DNA from: a virus
Length of the DNA stretch: 30,031 nucleotides
Strand: one strand, 5' to 3'
Virus record (IMG/VR): IMGVR_UViG_3300032293_000259
Location: 1-30,031 of that record
Position 1 is the stretch's first letter, and every line of letters starts with the position of its first letter. Below, piece by piece: positions 9,601-17,054 of the stretch. Position numbers and translations under genes: made by a program. The notes under the pieces are model-generated. The model saw nothing but the letters and a program-made list of their open reading frames with translations, was not told the DNA's origin and searched no databases.

Positions 9601-10647
9601 CGTGCTAAGAACGCCCGTAACACGGCACTGTTTACGCTTGCAGCAGGTGCGGCGCTGTATGGCATGGCAGCTTCAATTGCTGGAGATGACGACGAGGGGC
9701 GCAACCGAGTCACGACCGACGATATGTCTCGATGGACGCGATACCTGCGCCTGCCTGTGATTGGTGATGATGGGTTCTTCCAGATCCCGTGGGGCTTCGG
9801 CGTTAGTGCATTGATGTCAGCCGGTGCCCAGACGGCGGCAGTGGCAAGTGGGGCTTCGTCCTTTAAGGACTACGCGGGCAACATGGTTGAGATCGGTATG
9901 GACTCGTTCCTGCCTATCCCGACTTCACGTATCAATCCGATTGAATCTTTTGAGAACTTTGGTGCGTGGTTGATCGACAGCGCCACGCCATCTGCGGCAC
10001 GGCCCTTGGTGGAGTTCGTCCTGAACGTTGATGCGATGGGTAATCCTATCTATAACTCTCGCTCAGGTAAGTACGCCGATGCCTTCTCTGGTAGTACACG
10101 CCCGTCCGAATTGCATCGGCAAATCACTGAAACGGTATTCAATATCACAGATGGCAAAGTCAGCGTCTCGCCGGACACTGTTGCGTTCGTCTTGAACAAC
10201 TACGCTGACGCGCCAAATCATATAGCGGATAACAGTTACAACTTGTTCCTGACGGCAACGGGCGATAAAGAGTTTGACGCCAAGAAAGATACGATGCTTC
10301 TTCGTAGCTTCATCGGACGTAATTCTAACTACGATGCCCGGCAGTTCTCTGAGGCAGAGAAAGATGTCAAGAAGCTGGCGCAGCAACTTAAGACCTTCGA
10401 GGATCTTGGTACGCCTGAGCAAGTGGATAAGTTTTTCCGCAAGAACCCGAACGCCGACATCCTCGTCGAGATCTACAACAAGGGAAATGGCAGCCTTAAC
10501 AAACTGCGAAATGAACGTAAGCAGATCATGTTGGACCGCAGCCTCACACCCAAGCAGCGTGACCAGATGGTCGATCTTCTCCGCATAGAAGAGAACTATA
10601 TCAAGAAGCTGTTCGTTGACGACTTCAAAGCCTACAGCGGTAGCTAA
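3637..10647 (+). CDS. Giant polyvalent (multidomain) virion/ejection protein with zincin motif
   Basis: A 2336-aa protein. It starts with a short domain of the type VYFADGSRHEYQGVP...PEQIAARAGRDF (residues 5-36). Next is a hydrophobic Gly/Ala-rich region (~65-270), then several small modules joined by Pro/Thr-rich linkers (~290-830), and a charged coiled coil (~850-930). A metallopeptidase-like motif HEILH lies at 1077-1081, with a candidate third ligand Glu1161 (PSEFWA). Long helical regions follow, then a segment with NPAFPPMDFIRNSITNAG near 1700 and MDFRKIGKYGRELGAWFMF near 1880 that resembles the LPD38 domain of phage polyvalent proteins. A hydrophobic helix is near 1995-2010, followed by IPWGFG. 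Such giant proteins are thought to be packaged and delivered with phage DNA. Domain names rest on motif recall; protease activity is an inference. Confidence 0.8.
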   Translation: MARNVTVYFADGSRHEYQGVPDDAMPEQIAARAGRDFQGKQIRHLERAPAPEPERTLGGYTKEAFKGLIPGLVGLGETAITGAASLLPEGAEQAVRKPVEEFATGVRETFAPAPGYEDTLVRKISEGVGSTLPFLPLGALGLAGRVGAAGLGVSVGAGEARQRAEESEATEGQRGVATALGTIPGALEALPPIRILRRFGFGDEAIKEVAGVAPALGRIAKSGGEEALQEASSQVLQNLIAKGVYAPDEAVFGGVGEAATVGGGAGAVVSAIAELALGRRLRGPEGEPTTKEAPPEEPPPDLTPEQLAPKPGRAAKTSPVRAKTLDELRGQIPAAPVAEVKTPKGKAPVESREPMAFERTKEPTPEALQEAAEFVTQFPEGSKNFDLFKAKSIAKKLGYEGIPKKGVFRIDIEPLLRRAITPRETITPAEDTVVGQNAAGEQLYERQDGSRYRMRLDRPDRTAGYPDFGGDLAPVETTLAAVTPVSPAETVTPTTPPAAPVEPAKVQKAPSQGIVGEESPEAIASLRAAAENPDTPILESSGYKPPPWDELPNGFGVRQYILEGKEGRSVVQEIRAPVVGEKEPAVIRRGIDYDGTPFGEKEATGTLDEIYSGVAFSDFNDYFAAKNRTAIAPPTTPPEAPRGTEPVASETVGGAGARGAELPVSRASAEGRGPAGIGTEGLGVPSAPAARVDERKEGVKPALKKARYKEEGEPYDQGISFNYGNRHFELGAAAGMFSRPILIVTSKNGDRIGDHYANNERRQVDARVGDASQIGQYDLPPDIANAINDYLFSYSKGKEAVTAAGRKIADSINSEMAKYEPAARVDEREKGVEPALKSKATPPAKTLPQKEKLESLRKKQEVLREQQAPLLKQRADRDVEWKKMLDQWNAADEAQRATLRPVMDAMILEGRKLKRRIDRLGERIGLLDPRYNSIDVLNRTAPDLAEQTRDRAPSLRVGLKKAKKDYDAGVLTGDQLAETTGNLLLKTQKERIVQPRKRGADYIRERLMNARRTGAISQEGVDLAEWFIRQNPLLVDDLGISIRQQPTEMEGTAGFYNNISRVITLFKGAGDSQTATHEILHHLERLMPSNIRSGILKAYVKQLTKAAKNAKTDAEKAFFEAITNYHYFSEANKNAEYKKALDAIESGKVPASYYQYVNPSEFWAVNGARIVQGRYGIPPGIVGQLKRWLRDFLEKAKDVFGLKSDAAIIRALDSLAKADGKYQTDRMLAEAPGYRSVGPTKTGKAKPTKPKKSMAELRREASAKMMKPGIVRQAINSLTGPTANFETVAKNFQNVNRMVKKIQEDLRVLGRLVYVGDKKNNIDDQMSAAANRASYIVATEVEPVTKRLRESIASYARVMEGTIKDALEKIDSYRIALHEPERRETKYLRNVPLNNTTKEEFLPGEPAMTAADARAALEERRSLAKDKAQAEAIQDMMRYLAANYADPRGYSPVKARLEEAGKPSPEEMTTDFYDDIYNVIGTEYTQEELDAAREEYEGLDPETKSAVDTVFADLDALHELNKNLNRRANYWTDKVDRVVESYGWKHYVPFKGSPRADKTFDTDTEYLSGELSETAESFEGRRTNFDSPVLQSIAESYFAASRAGRGTDVTTTIKNLIELGVIDSKKMKKFSFEERNALDFDYNQVRGRDKVLHYNEDGSVEVYTIKNPDLLEAIKTPFREMNWAVKAGNALTSALGQSHTRFNPAFPPMDFIRNSITNAGLISAREGGKQAREYLTAVAASVARLGFFKAGKLSNRLAKNDTVELDRLAKKHPFYRDALEMMKYGGRTMYRMSFNISDTMEELQKQVGPKKILSEGNQVWKWFTKWVDAYNDAFEMTSRVAAYTVRKQQNIAEAKAKNLNVADPKVMEDINKEAAAFALSLMDFRKIGKYGRELGAWFMFIRPASTGAVDAIDALRPGFFLKPESAVEKGLARLEPEIKELFETQSLAEEIKRIQGNKRPDKKKIAALEQEIATREKSFDTFEKNQLTRAKNARNTALFTLAAGAALYGMAASIAGDDDEGRNRVTTDDMSRWTRYLRLPVIGDDGFFQIPWGFGVSALMSAGAQTAAVASGASSFKDYAGNMVEIGMDSFLPIPTSRINPIESFENFGAWLIDSATPSAARPLVEFVLNVDAMGNPIYNSRSGKYADAFSGSTRPSELHRQITETVFNITDGKVSVSPDTVAFVLNNYADAPNHIADNSYNLFLTATGDKEFDAKKDTMLLRSFIGRNSNYDARQFSEAEKDVKKLAQQLKTFEDLGTPEQVDKFFRKNPNADILVEIYNKGNGSLNKLRNERKQIMLDRSLTPKQRDQMVDLLRIEENYIKKLFVDDFKAYSGS
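5113..5551 (+). repeat. Module flanked by 16-bp direct repeats inside the giant gene
   Basis: The 16-mer CCCACCACGCCCCCGG occurs at 5113-5128 and 5536-5551, 423 nt (141 codons) apart, in the same frame. Each encodes part of a Pro/Thr linker (PTTPP followed by AAP or EAP). Between them lies a folded-looking module with LPNGFGVRQYILEGKEG and TLDEIYSGVAFSDFNDYFAAK. The arrangement fits gain or loss of a module by recombination in the linker. Confidence 0.6.
5701..6146 (+). repeat. Module flanked by ~47-bp direct repeats inside the giant gene
   Basis: Near-identical copies at 5701-5747 and 6100-6146 (first 21 bases identical, about 42 of 47 overall) are spaced 399 nt, exactly 133 codons. They encode AARVDERKEGVKPAL and AARVDEREKGVEPAL. 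The enclosed module (FNYGNRHFELGAAAGMFSRP...DLPPDIANAINDYLF) is noticeably more AT-rich than the surroundings, which suggests a separately acquired domain. Confidence 0.7.
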
Positions 10648-10850
10648 CGCATCCGCCAGCAGCGTACGCCAAGAAGACCGTCCTTGGTCGAGGCGAACGC
10701 TTTGATCTTGACTCCGGCTATCTTGGACCGCGTATCTATGATGTAGATCATCTCAGCAGGCTTCAACGTCGGGATAAAAAAGCTATCCCCGACAGACATC
10801 GCATCAAACGGTAGATACCACTCGGGTTCAGTCAGACGAGGACTTGTCAA
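10644..10850 (-). CDS. Small conserved-looking phage protein, unknown function
   Basis: A 68-aa protein starting at TTG (10850) behind a strong GGAGG site 6 nt upstream; an ATG at 10799 would cut into what looks like the conserved start of the domain (PFDAMSVGDSFFIP). The pattern VGDSFFIP...ASTKDGLLGVRCWRM resembles small phage proteins of unknown role that often sit next to replication genes. It overlaps the end of the primase-helicase gene by 23 nt, so it is the last gene of the leftward operon. Its TAG stop overlaps the TAA of the + strand giant gene within the same four bases. Confidence 0.65.
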   Translation of the reverse strand: MTSPRLTEPEWYLPFDAMSVGDSFFIPTLKPAEMIYIIDTRSKIAGVKIKAFASTKDGLLGVRCWRMR

Positions 10851-13653
10851 GGTAATCCTCCGGCAACCCCTCGGTGTTGAACACATAGCAAGACACGGCG
10901 GACTGGTGCGTACCGACCTTCCACCCCGTAGTCAGCCGCTGACGCCGAACCTCTTTAAGAACCCCGCTCTTGAGCCATGCTTTTTCGGCAGCACTGCTAC
11001 TGATCTGGATACCCGGTGTAGCCAGATACTTCTGAAACTCCGTCTTGCTGATGTACTGCACGCTGTTATGCACCTCGATGCGCCCGACGATGGCACTGCG
11101 GGGATCGTTGACGACCCTGCTCTCGTCGAAGATCAGGAACCCGGTATGGTACTTATTGAAGAAGTCCGCAATCAAGGACTTGTAATCCATGTCATTGAGG
11201 TTGAATACCTGCTTCTTCATGTCGTTCATAGTCCGCATAACCACGCGGTAGATGCGGGAGATATCCAAGTCCACGATACCTGCCTCGACTGCCATCTCAC
11301 CCCCGGCGAAGCAGCATGAAAGCATGTTCTCGTAGAACCGGTATGCAGGGTTACGACCGTAGTCGTCACGGAACTTCTCCGCCCATTTCTCAATGATGGC
11401 ACGAAGCTCTGCCTCGCTTTTAGTATAGAGATGCTTGACATATTGCGGACCGGCATGGCCGTAGTTGAACCGCAGCGGATCCACTATGCGCTTGCTCAGC
11501 CCCGGATCGTCAATAAATGCTTGCGGCATCTCCAACCGGAACTCGATAGTACGGGCAATCTCGCCGTCCGGACTCTTCTTCACCTGCTTAAGCTTGTCGT
11601 ATAGCGACTGGTTCGTCGTCATGATGGCGATGAGTGCCGCGCCCATCTCGATTTCGCGCTCGGCATTGACCGACGACTGCATACGAGCCTTGGCCCGACC
11701 TTGTGAGATGCGGTGAATGAGGCGAGACAAGATCTCGCTGTCGATATTCGACACCTCGTCCAGCCCGAACAACAGGTTCTTGATGGCAAGATATCGCCCC
11801 GTCAGCGCGTTATCCGTCGCTGATCCATCTGCCAAGCTGATGTAGTAGGGGTCACAAAACACACTAAGTCCGGCATACATGCACCCCGTTTTACCAACGC
11901 CTGTCTCGGGACTCATGTAGCTGATGACGCCGCCCGGCGTCGAGGTCATACGCATCAAGGGCGAGCCGAACCCGGCAAGCAGTCCAAGTGCGTGAAGCTC
12001 AAGGCTCGGTGCGTTGAAGGCATTGGCAGACTGCTGCCACTTCTCGTAACTGCCCGTAGGCCGGAACAGCTTGGACACGTTCTTGACCAACGGCGACGTT
12101 GCTGCCGGGCGTTCTTCACCCGACGACAATATCTCTGTAGCGCCTGTTACAAAGGCGTCGAAATTTTCAGTCCATCCCATCTGCATACGTATGATCTCCG
12201 CGCTTTTTACTTGTTGCAAAAATTCATCCCACTTCCTGAAGTACTCACCTACATACTTGGTCAGCTCGACCGGGAAGTTCACACTGTTGGATGCCAACAG
12301 TTCCTTCATCTTGTCGTAAGCATAAGCGTACTTCATCGGAAACAAAAACTCTTTCGTCGGGTCTTTCGGCATGATGTGCCGCATCAGCAAGCTCTCGCCA
12401 TCAGTAGGGCTGAACATGCGCTTGACCGGGAAGAAGTCATTACCGATAAGCTGAAACGGCTTAGGCTGGTCGATGTTCCCGTCTTCATCTACTTCGGCTT
12501 TAGGCTTGTACCAGACTCCTCCGTTGGCTCCTCGTACATAGGGCAGGATCGCTGTAGGAAATAACGGAATTTCTTCGGGATTCTGAGCGACCCGAATTGC
12601 GTCCTCTTCACTAATCGTTTCGGTTGACGGGGCTTCCTTGAGTCGCCGCCCGAGTTGGATGGGTCCTGCGTCTCCGAACTTGGTTCGGAACGGGCATCCT
12701 TCACATCCTTCTGGGTTAAGTTGCTCGAACTTGTCACATCCGTAAGCCCATTTTGCTGCGAGTGTTGCATTAGCTTTAACCTCTGTCTGCTCCGGGGAAT
12801 AGCCCGGATGCTTGTTGGACATCTGATGGATGGAGTCTTTGCTGTCGCTGCAGCGGACGGCCACAGAAAGCCCCGCCCTCCATAGCGGCTCCTCGACTGA
12901 TGCCTGCTCGATAACGATGCGCTTGATCTGATTGCAGCCCTGTCCGGTCAGGCTCTTAACCACGATGTCACTGAAGACATACTCGAAGTTGTCGGGCTTA
13001 GGAGGCAGGTCGGGTTCGATGGATGCAAGGATCTCCTCGACAGTCGGGGGGATCACGCCCAAGAACTCTTGGATATGATGAAAACTGTACTGCCCGAAGT
13101 CCTCGTCCAATAACTCTGTCGGACGTGGCGGGTCAGTCTTATAGTTAAAAGTGTCCGGGCAGCGCAGAACCCGTGCGGCATCTGCCGTCACTGCCGTGTC
13201 AATCTTCATGTACTCCAGACAAAACTTTTTGAATTTGTCCGCGTACTTCTTCCACTCCGCGATGGGGATGTCTTGGTCCAATAGCCAATAGGCATGCACG
13301 CCACCGCCCGAATCCACACGGATAGGCGGAGCGAACTTACTGATCTGGACAAAGTCCTCTAGCGCAGCAAGGGCTTCTTCCTTACTGCGATACTTCTTCG
13401 GATTCTCTGGGTCTACATCGAGGTCGATGAACAACGACCGCGAGAACAAAGCATTGTCGGCTTTGCGGCTATGGTTGTTGAACGAACTGAGCGCGACGAA
13501 GACATTGAACTGGTCTGACTTTAACTCATCTATGATCTCGATAAGTTGATCGAGCGTTTCTGCAAACCGATTGACAGCCCTGCCATCTTTGATACCGGTC
13601 ACACAGTACACGCCCTGCGATGGCAATGCTTTTTCGTAAAATTGTCTTAACAT
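10828..13653 (-). CDS. Primase-helicase: archaeo-eukaryotic-type primase fused to D5-like helicase
   Basis: A 941-aa replication protein. The N-terminal ~200 residues carry the three AEP primase motifs: FIDLDVD (metal-binding Asp77, Asp79), SGGGVH (115-120, His120) and RVLRCPDTFNYK (161-172). A cysteine group (Cys306, Cys317, Cys320, perhaps Cys240) probably binds metal, as in primase C-terminal domains. The C-terminal half is a superfamily 3/D5-type ATPase: Walker A PETGVGKT (582-589), Walker B LLFGLDE (Asp632, Glu633), and a sensor-like IMTTNQS further on. Expected role: prime DNA synthesis and unwind the phage genome. The start ATG lies just 17 nt after the U-tract of a strong terminator, so expression needs read-through or a promoter I cannot see. 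Confidence 0.9.
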   Translation of the reverse strand: MLRQFYEKALPSQGVYCVTGIKDGRAVNRFAETLDQLIEIIDELKSDQFNVFVALSSFNNHSRKADNALFSRSLFIDLDVDPENPKKYRSKEEALAALEDFVQISKFAPPIRVDSGGGVHAYWLLDQDIPIAEWKKYADKFKKFCLEYMKIDTAVTADAARVLRCPDTFNYKTDPPRPTELLDEDFGQYSFHHIQEFLGVIPPTVEEILASIEPDLPPKPDNFEYVFSDIVVKSLTGQGCNQIKRIVIEQASVEEPLWRAGLSVAVRCSDSKDSIHQMSNKHPGYSPEQTEVKANATLAAKWAYGCDKFEQLNPEGCEGCPFRTKFGDAGPIQLGRRLKEAPSTETISEEDAIRVAQNPEEIPLFPTAILPYVRGANGGVWYKPKAEVDEDGNIDQPKPFQLIGNDFFPVKRMFSPTDGESLLMRHIMPKDPTKEFLFPMKYAYAYDKMKELLASNSVNFPVELTKYVGEYFRKWDEFLQQVKSAEIIRMQMGWTENFDAFVTGATEILSSGEERPAATSPLVKNVSKLFRPTGSYEKWQQSANAFNAPSLELHALGLLAGFGSPLMRMTSTPGGVISYMSPETGVGKTGCMYAGLSVFCDPYYISLADGSATDNALTGRYLAIKNLLFGLDEVSNIDSEILSRLIHRISQGRAKARMQSSVNAEREIEMGAALIAIMTTNQSLYDKLKQVKKSPDGEIARTIEFRLEMPQAFIDDPGLSKRIVDPLRFNYGHAGPQYVKHLYTKSEAELRAIIEKWAEKFRDDYGRNPAYRFYENMLSCCFAGGEMAVEAGIVDLDISRIYRVVMRTMNDMKKQVFNLNDMDYKSLIADFFNKYHTGFLIFDESRVVNDPRSAIVGRIEVHNSVQYISKTEFQKYLATPGIQISSSAAEKAWLKSGVLKEVRRQRLTTGWKVGTHQSAVSCYVFNTEGLPEDYLDKSSSD

Positions 13654-13670
13654 TTTTTACTCGCAGAGAC

Positions 13671-13699
13671 AAAAAAGGCGGGGGCACCAAGCCCCCGCC
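13671..13699 (-). terminator. Strong intrinsic terminator upstream of the primase-helicase gene
   Basis: On the - strand a perfect 9-bp stem GGCGGGGGC / GCCCCCGCC with a 5-base loop is followed directly by TTTTTT. It sits between the helix-turn-helix gene (stop at 13716) and the primase-helicase ATG (13653). It lacks a U-tract in the + direction, so it should act only on leftward transcription. Confidence 0.9.
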
Positions 13700-13715
13700 A
13701 GCCGGGGCAGTCAAA

Positions 13716-14027
13716 TCAAATCTTGACCCCTACCATAGACTCAATGTACATCTTGGCATCTAGTGTAGTCGGAGCAGGGAGATAGCCCGCCTTCATGTCC
13801 TGCCTTACAAGATCCATGAAGACTTCAACGACTCTGCGCTTATTCTCGCGGATGCCGCCGCCTCGGAACCAGTTATATATACTGATACGCGAAGTCTCCA
13901 ACGCCTTGGCAACATAAGCTGCAGGCAGATTAGCTTCTACACACAGTCGGCCAAGCTGCACCCCAAGACGGGTGTTGTCAGCCTTCTGTAGATTCAGCAA
14001 AAATTTTTCACCGTATGGGCGAGCCAC
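13716..14027 (-). CDS. Small helix-turn-helix DNA-binding protein, probable regulator
   Basis: A 103-aa protein with a likely HTH around residues 32-56 (EANLPAAYVAKALETSRISIYNWFRGG), in the style of Cro/XRE or resolvase-type HTH domains. The C-terminal part is helical and then extended. The GTG start at 14027 follows the stop of the previous gene (14035) by 7 nt, with a GAGG-like site overlapping that stop. Lying last before a strong terminator and just before the primase-helicase, it may regulate replication genes; the target is unknown. Confidence 0.75.
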   Translation of the reverse strand: MARPYGEKFLLNLQKADNTRLGVQLGRLCVEANLPAAYVAKALETSRISIYNWFRGGGIRENKRRVVEVFMDLVRQDMKAGYLPAPTTLDAKMYIESMVGVKI

Positions 14028-14034
14028 ACCTACC

Positions 14035-14883
14035 TCACTTCTTAGTCCATTCCTTCAAGACATCAGCCGCGTCGATTGCCCCCGCTTGGGCGGGCTTCTT
14101 CGGCTTGGATGCAACGACCGGCTCAGCGATGGCCGGAGCAGACGGCGCGGCAACAGCCTCACCTTCATCCTGTTGATATACCGACAGCTTGACTGCGTTC
14201 TCAGCGGCGGGCTTCTTAGCCTGAGCCGTCAACACATCAATGGTATCTGCCGATACGCCAGACACAGGTGAGAACAGCACACGAGGGGCCGTAGCCTTGG
14301 TGTCGAACTGCATCTTGGTCACGACCCGACCCGCCGAGATGTTGTGATTCGCAAGCATCTTGACATAGGCACGGAACGGCCAACGCCCGTTATCCTCTTC
14401 ACCAAATGTAGACGTAGCCGGGAGGACCAACTGCATGATGTCGCCGCCCGGATCATTTGGCAGCACGACAGCAGTGCGCCATGACAGACGGCAAGCCGCG
14501 CCCATACCACCCTGACCAGAACCCTTGACGCTGAACTGGCACTTATCGCACGCCGAAGCCTGCGGATTCTTGACCTCTGGGTCAGGCACCTTAGAGTCCG
14601 AGGACCAGCATGCCGGGCTGACCTTCTCGCCTTCCTTGAACGCCCCGGTGTAATAAGTGCGACTCGGATTGTGGGACATCTTTACGAAGATGACATTCAT
14701 GTGCCGATCTTCGATGGCCCCAACTTCCTTACCGCCTGCCATCTTGCGGAACACACCGCCCTTGATAGAGATACGCTTGTTGGCACCAACTCCACTACCT
14801 GCAATAGCTTTTGTATCCTCATCAAGCCCGTACTCGGCGTTGGCGAGCTGGTTTTGGATGTTTGCAATAATATCTTTACTCAT
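14035..14883 (-). CDS. Probable ssDNA-binding protein of the replication cluster
   Basis: A 282-aa protein starting at ATG 14883 with AAGGA 7 nt upstream; a longer in-frame start would overlap the previous gene. It has a central beta-rich domain and a cysteine group (ACWSSDS..., ACDKCQFS..., AACRLSW) that may bind zinc, then a low-complexity Ala/Pro/Lys tail (~235-270). Proteins of this type are found beside phage polymerases and primases and are usually considered ssDNA-binding; I base that on context and general resemblance, not on a diagnostic motif. The tail ends DVLKEWTKK, so it lacks the acidic C-terminus typical of T7 gp2.5 and bacterial SSB. Confidence 0.6.
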   Translation of the reverse strand: MSKDIIANIQNQLANAEYGLDEDTKAIAGSGVGANKRISIKGGVFRKMAGGKEVGAIEDRHMNVIFVKMSHNPSRTYYTGAFKEGEKVSPACWSSDSKVPDPEVKNPQASACDKCQFSVKGSGQGGMGAACRLSWRTAVVLPNDPGGDIMQLVLPATSTFGEEDNGRWPFRAYVKMLANHNISAGRVVTKMQFDTKATAPRVLFSPVSGVSADTIDVLTAQAKKPAAENAVKLSVYQQDEGEAVAAPSAPAIAEPVVASKPKKPAQAGAIDAADVLKEWTKK

Positions 14884-14893
14884 GTTTGATTCC

Positions 14894-15295
14894 TTAGTTA
14901 CTTGCCTTACGAACCGTGATGCCATACTCACGCATCACACTGACACCGGGCGGCAGTCCATCGCCTTCATGGTCAGCCATGAACTGCTTGAAATTGCCCT
15001 GATGAATCCGCTTCTCAAAAAGTTCAAGTGCCTCGTTCTCAAGAATGAACTTCTTAAAGTTCTCCCAGTCTTGGCAGAAAAACCGCTCGTTGAGCTTACG
15101 CATGATCGTGCCGTGACTCGTCCGGATGCTATCTGCATTGATGTTGTTGCAGACCTCCAGAAGCAATGCCTCGATCTTCGCCATATCTTCTTTGAGCTTC
15201 GCATCCTTAGCTTCGTACTCGCGGAGGATTTTCTCACGCTCCGTACGGATATTCAGATACGCACTCACCACCTCTTCAGTATTGACGTTACTCAT
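14894..15295 (-). CDS. Conserved-looking phage coiled-coil protein, unknown function
   Basis: A 133-aa protein starting at ATG 15295 with GGAGG 7 nt upstream and overlapping the end of the SNF2 gene (stop at 15288). Residues ~10-50 form a charged coiled coil; the C-terminal part has SIRTSHGTIMRKLNERFF, DWENFKKFILENEALELFEKRIHQGNFKQF and LPPGVSVMREYGITVRK. I recognise this pattern from phage proteins encoded next to SNF2 helicases and ssDNA-binding proteins, but I know no established function. An accessory recombination or replication factor is plausible from its place in the operon. Confidence 0.75.
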   Translation of the reverse strand: MSNVNTEEVVSAYLNIRTEREKILREYEAKDAKLKEDMAKIEALLLEVCNNINADSIRTSHGTIMRKLNERFFCQDWENFKKFILENEALELFEKRIHQGNFKQFMADHEGDGLPPGVSVMREYGITVRKASN

Positions 15296-16880
15296 CATCA
15301 CCCTCCAGCTCTTGTTTGTACAGATCAACTAACTTCTGATGGCTATCGACTTTGCCTTGCAGCATGCGATACATCTTCCTCTCCACCTCACTGCCTTGCA
15401 GATGCACGACCGTCATGCTGTTCTTCTGACCCACACGGTCGATACGCGCTACGCACTGCAGATAAATCTCTACGCTCAGCACAGGTGACCAGAACACCAC
15501 CGTGTCAGCAGCAGTCAAAGTAATGCCATGCGCTGCCGATTGCGGCTGCACAACAAGGACACGCGGTTCTGGTTGCTTTTGAAAACGCTCGATGATCTGC
15601 GAACGCTCACGAGCGGAGACTGAACCTTGTATGACTTCATTACTGATACCTTGACTAGCTAAATACTTTGTCACTACCCCGATGGTGTGGAGGTAGTTCA
15701 CGAATACTACAACTTTGTTTAACGTCTCATCAAGCACTTCTTTCAGCGCGTTGAGACGCGGTGAGACATCGAACTCCAACGTCTGACCTTGGTCCGTGTA
15801 AACGGCACCACCGGAAATCTGTAGTAGTTTGTTGAGCGCAGACGCTGCGTTGACCGCGCTGATCTGCTCCCCTGCTGCCTCCACAAGTAGTTGAGATTTA
15901 AGGTTTTTGTAGAACTGCGTGACCTGTGGCGTCAGCGGTACATCGCGTGTCTGGTATACAACGTCCGGTAGATCAAGGCACTCCTTCTTGGTGTAGCGGA
16001 TGGCAGGCTGTAGCGCCTCATGCACCCGACGCTCCGAGTTAAGCCGGGGCTTCCACGTGAACCGGCTGACCTGATACATGACCATATCCTTCCACGCCCC
16101 GGTGAAGCGTGGAACACGGGTCGGTGCAACAAGTCGAGCAAGTCCGAACGCATCTATCGGTGACTGAGCAGCAGGTGTACCCGTCATCATCCAAAGTCGA
16201 GTGCTCGGTTTCAAAAGCTTCGCCAAGGTTTTCCATCGCTTAGTAGTCGCGCTCTTGTAGCTAGTCGCCTCATCTACGATGATCAAATCAAATCCGCCGT
16301 TGTAGATATCATCAAATACAGTCTGCACCCCATCGAAATTGATGACGATAAACTCATAGTCTGCGGCAATCAGCTTCTTACGCTTCGTCTGCGAGCCGTG
16401 CGCCACACCGCAAGTCCTGTGCATAGCCGTATTAAAGATGTCGTTCTGCCACGCCGAGTACATGATCGAGAGCGGACAGATGACCAAGACCCGCTTGACC
16501 AATCCGATGTTCATCAAATAGTCAGCAGCCCAGATTGCTGCGGAGGTCTTGCCTGTACCTGCTTCGTTGAAGCAGAACGCCCGTTGCCGGAGCGACAGGA
16601 ACGACGCTGTGTCCTTCTGGTGCTCGAACGGCTTGTAGATACCGGGCCAGTTGTAATCCCGTAGCATCGGGCACGGCACGTTCGGCATCGCCGAATCTGG
16701 AGCCTTCTCGTCTACAAAGGATGCCAAGGCCGACGCTTCTGGATAATCCCAGAACATCAACAGTTCTTTAGACTGCGTGTCGCCTGACAGCTCCTTACTT
16801 CTCGAAACATACGACAGCACTCTGTCCGCAACCGGTGCGGGCAACGTCATACGCAAAGCTTTGTTGTCAATGATGTCCAT
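15288..16880 (-). CDS. SNF2-family DNA helicase/translocase
   Basis: A 530-aa protein starting at ATG 16880 with AGGA 7 nt upstream; the upstream frame extension has no good start. Helicase motifs are in order: motif I EAGTGKT (106-112), motif II VDEAT (202-206), motif III MTGTPA (232-237), and motif VI CVARIDRVGQKN near residue 490. The family uses ATP to move along duplex DNA; phage members are thought to help replication, recombination or displacement of bound proteins. It lies directly downstream of the Cas4-like nuclease with a 174-nt gap, the largest gap inside the replication cluster. Confidence 0.93.
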   Translation of the reverse strand: MDIIDNKALRMTLPAPVADRVLSYVSRSKELSGDTQSKELLMFWDYPEASALASFVDEKAPDSAMPNVPCPMLRDYNWPGIYKPFEHQKDTASFLSLRQRAFCFNEAGTGKTSAAIWAADYLMNIGLVKRVLVICPLSIMYSAWQNDIFNTAMHRTCGVAHGSQTKRKKLIAADYEFIVINFDGVQTVFDDIYNGGFDLIIVDEATSYKSATTKRWKTLAKLLKPSTRLWMMTGTPAAQSPIDAFGLARLVAPTRVPRFTGAWKDMVMYQVSRFTWKPRLNSERRVHEALQPAIRYTKKECLDLPDVVYQTRDVPLTPQVTQFYKNLKSQLLVEAAGEQISAVNAASALNKLLQISGGAVYTDQGQTLEFDVSPRLNALKEVLDETLNKVVVFVNYLHTIGVVTKYLASQGISNEVIQGSVSARERSQIIERFQKQPEPRVLVVQPQSAAHGITLTAADTVVFWSPVLSVEIYLQCVARIDRVGQKNSMTVVHLQGSEVERKMYRMLQGKVDSHQKLVDLYKQELEGDDE

Positions 16881-17054
16881 AAGTTTTCCTATAAAACCCC
16901 TTACGGGGGTCAGTCGGCCAAGACTCGCTGCAAAAATGAGGTGAATACAATGATCTTGGCAGACATGGTTACGCGCCGTTAGGTGAGCGCAGAAGAGTCG
17001 GGAGGTGAACACGCCTCTTCCATTCCTACACACTCATGCCTTGTGCGGAATACT
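16881..17054 (-). other. 174-nt gap before the SNF2 gene with a short GUAA-capped hairpin
   Basis: No credible gene is seen: the longest ATG-led frames on the - strand are 10, 14 and 18 codons. At 16897-16909 the - strand reads CCCCC-GTAA-GGGG followed by TTTTAT, a 4-bp GC stem with a GNRA-type loop and short U-run, directly before the SNF2 ribosome site. It could be a weak terminator or attenuator. The gap may also hold a promoter, but none is clear. Confidence 0.35.

Noticed and set aside
14657-15523. 288-codon open frame on the + strand across three - strand genes
   Set aside because: It has no ribosome site or domain and runs opposite genes with strong evidence.
16897-16912. CCCC-GTAA-GGGG hairpin as a full intrinsic terminator
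   Set aside because: The stem is only about four pairs and the U-run short; kept only as a weak regulatory possibility.
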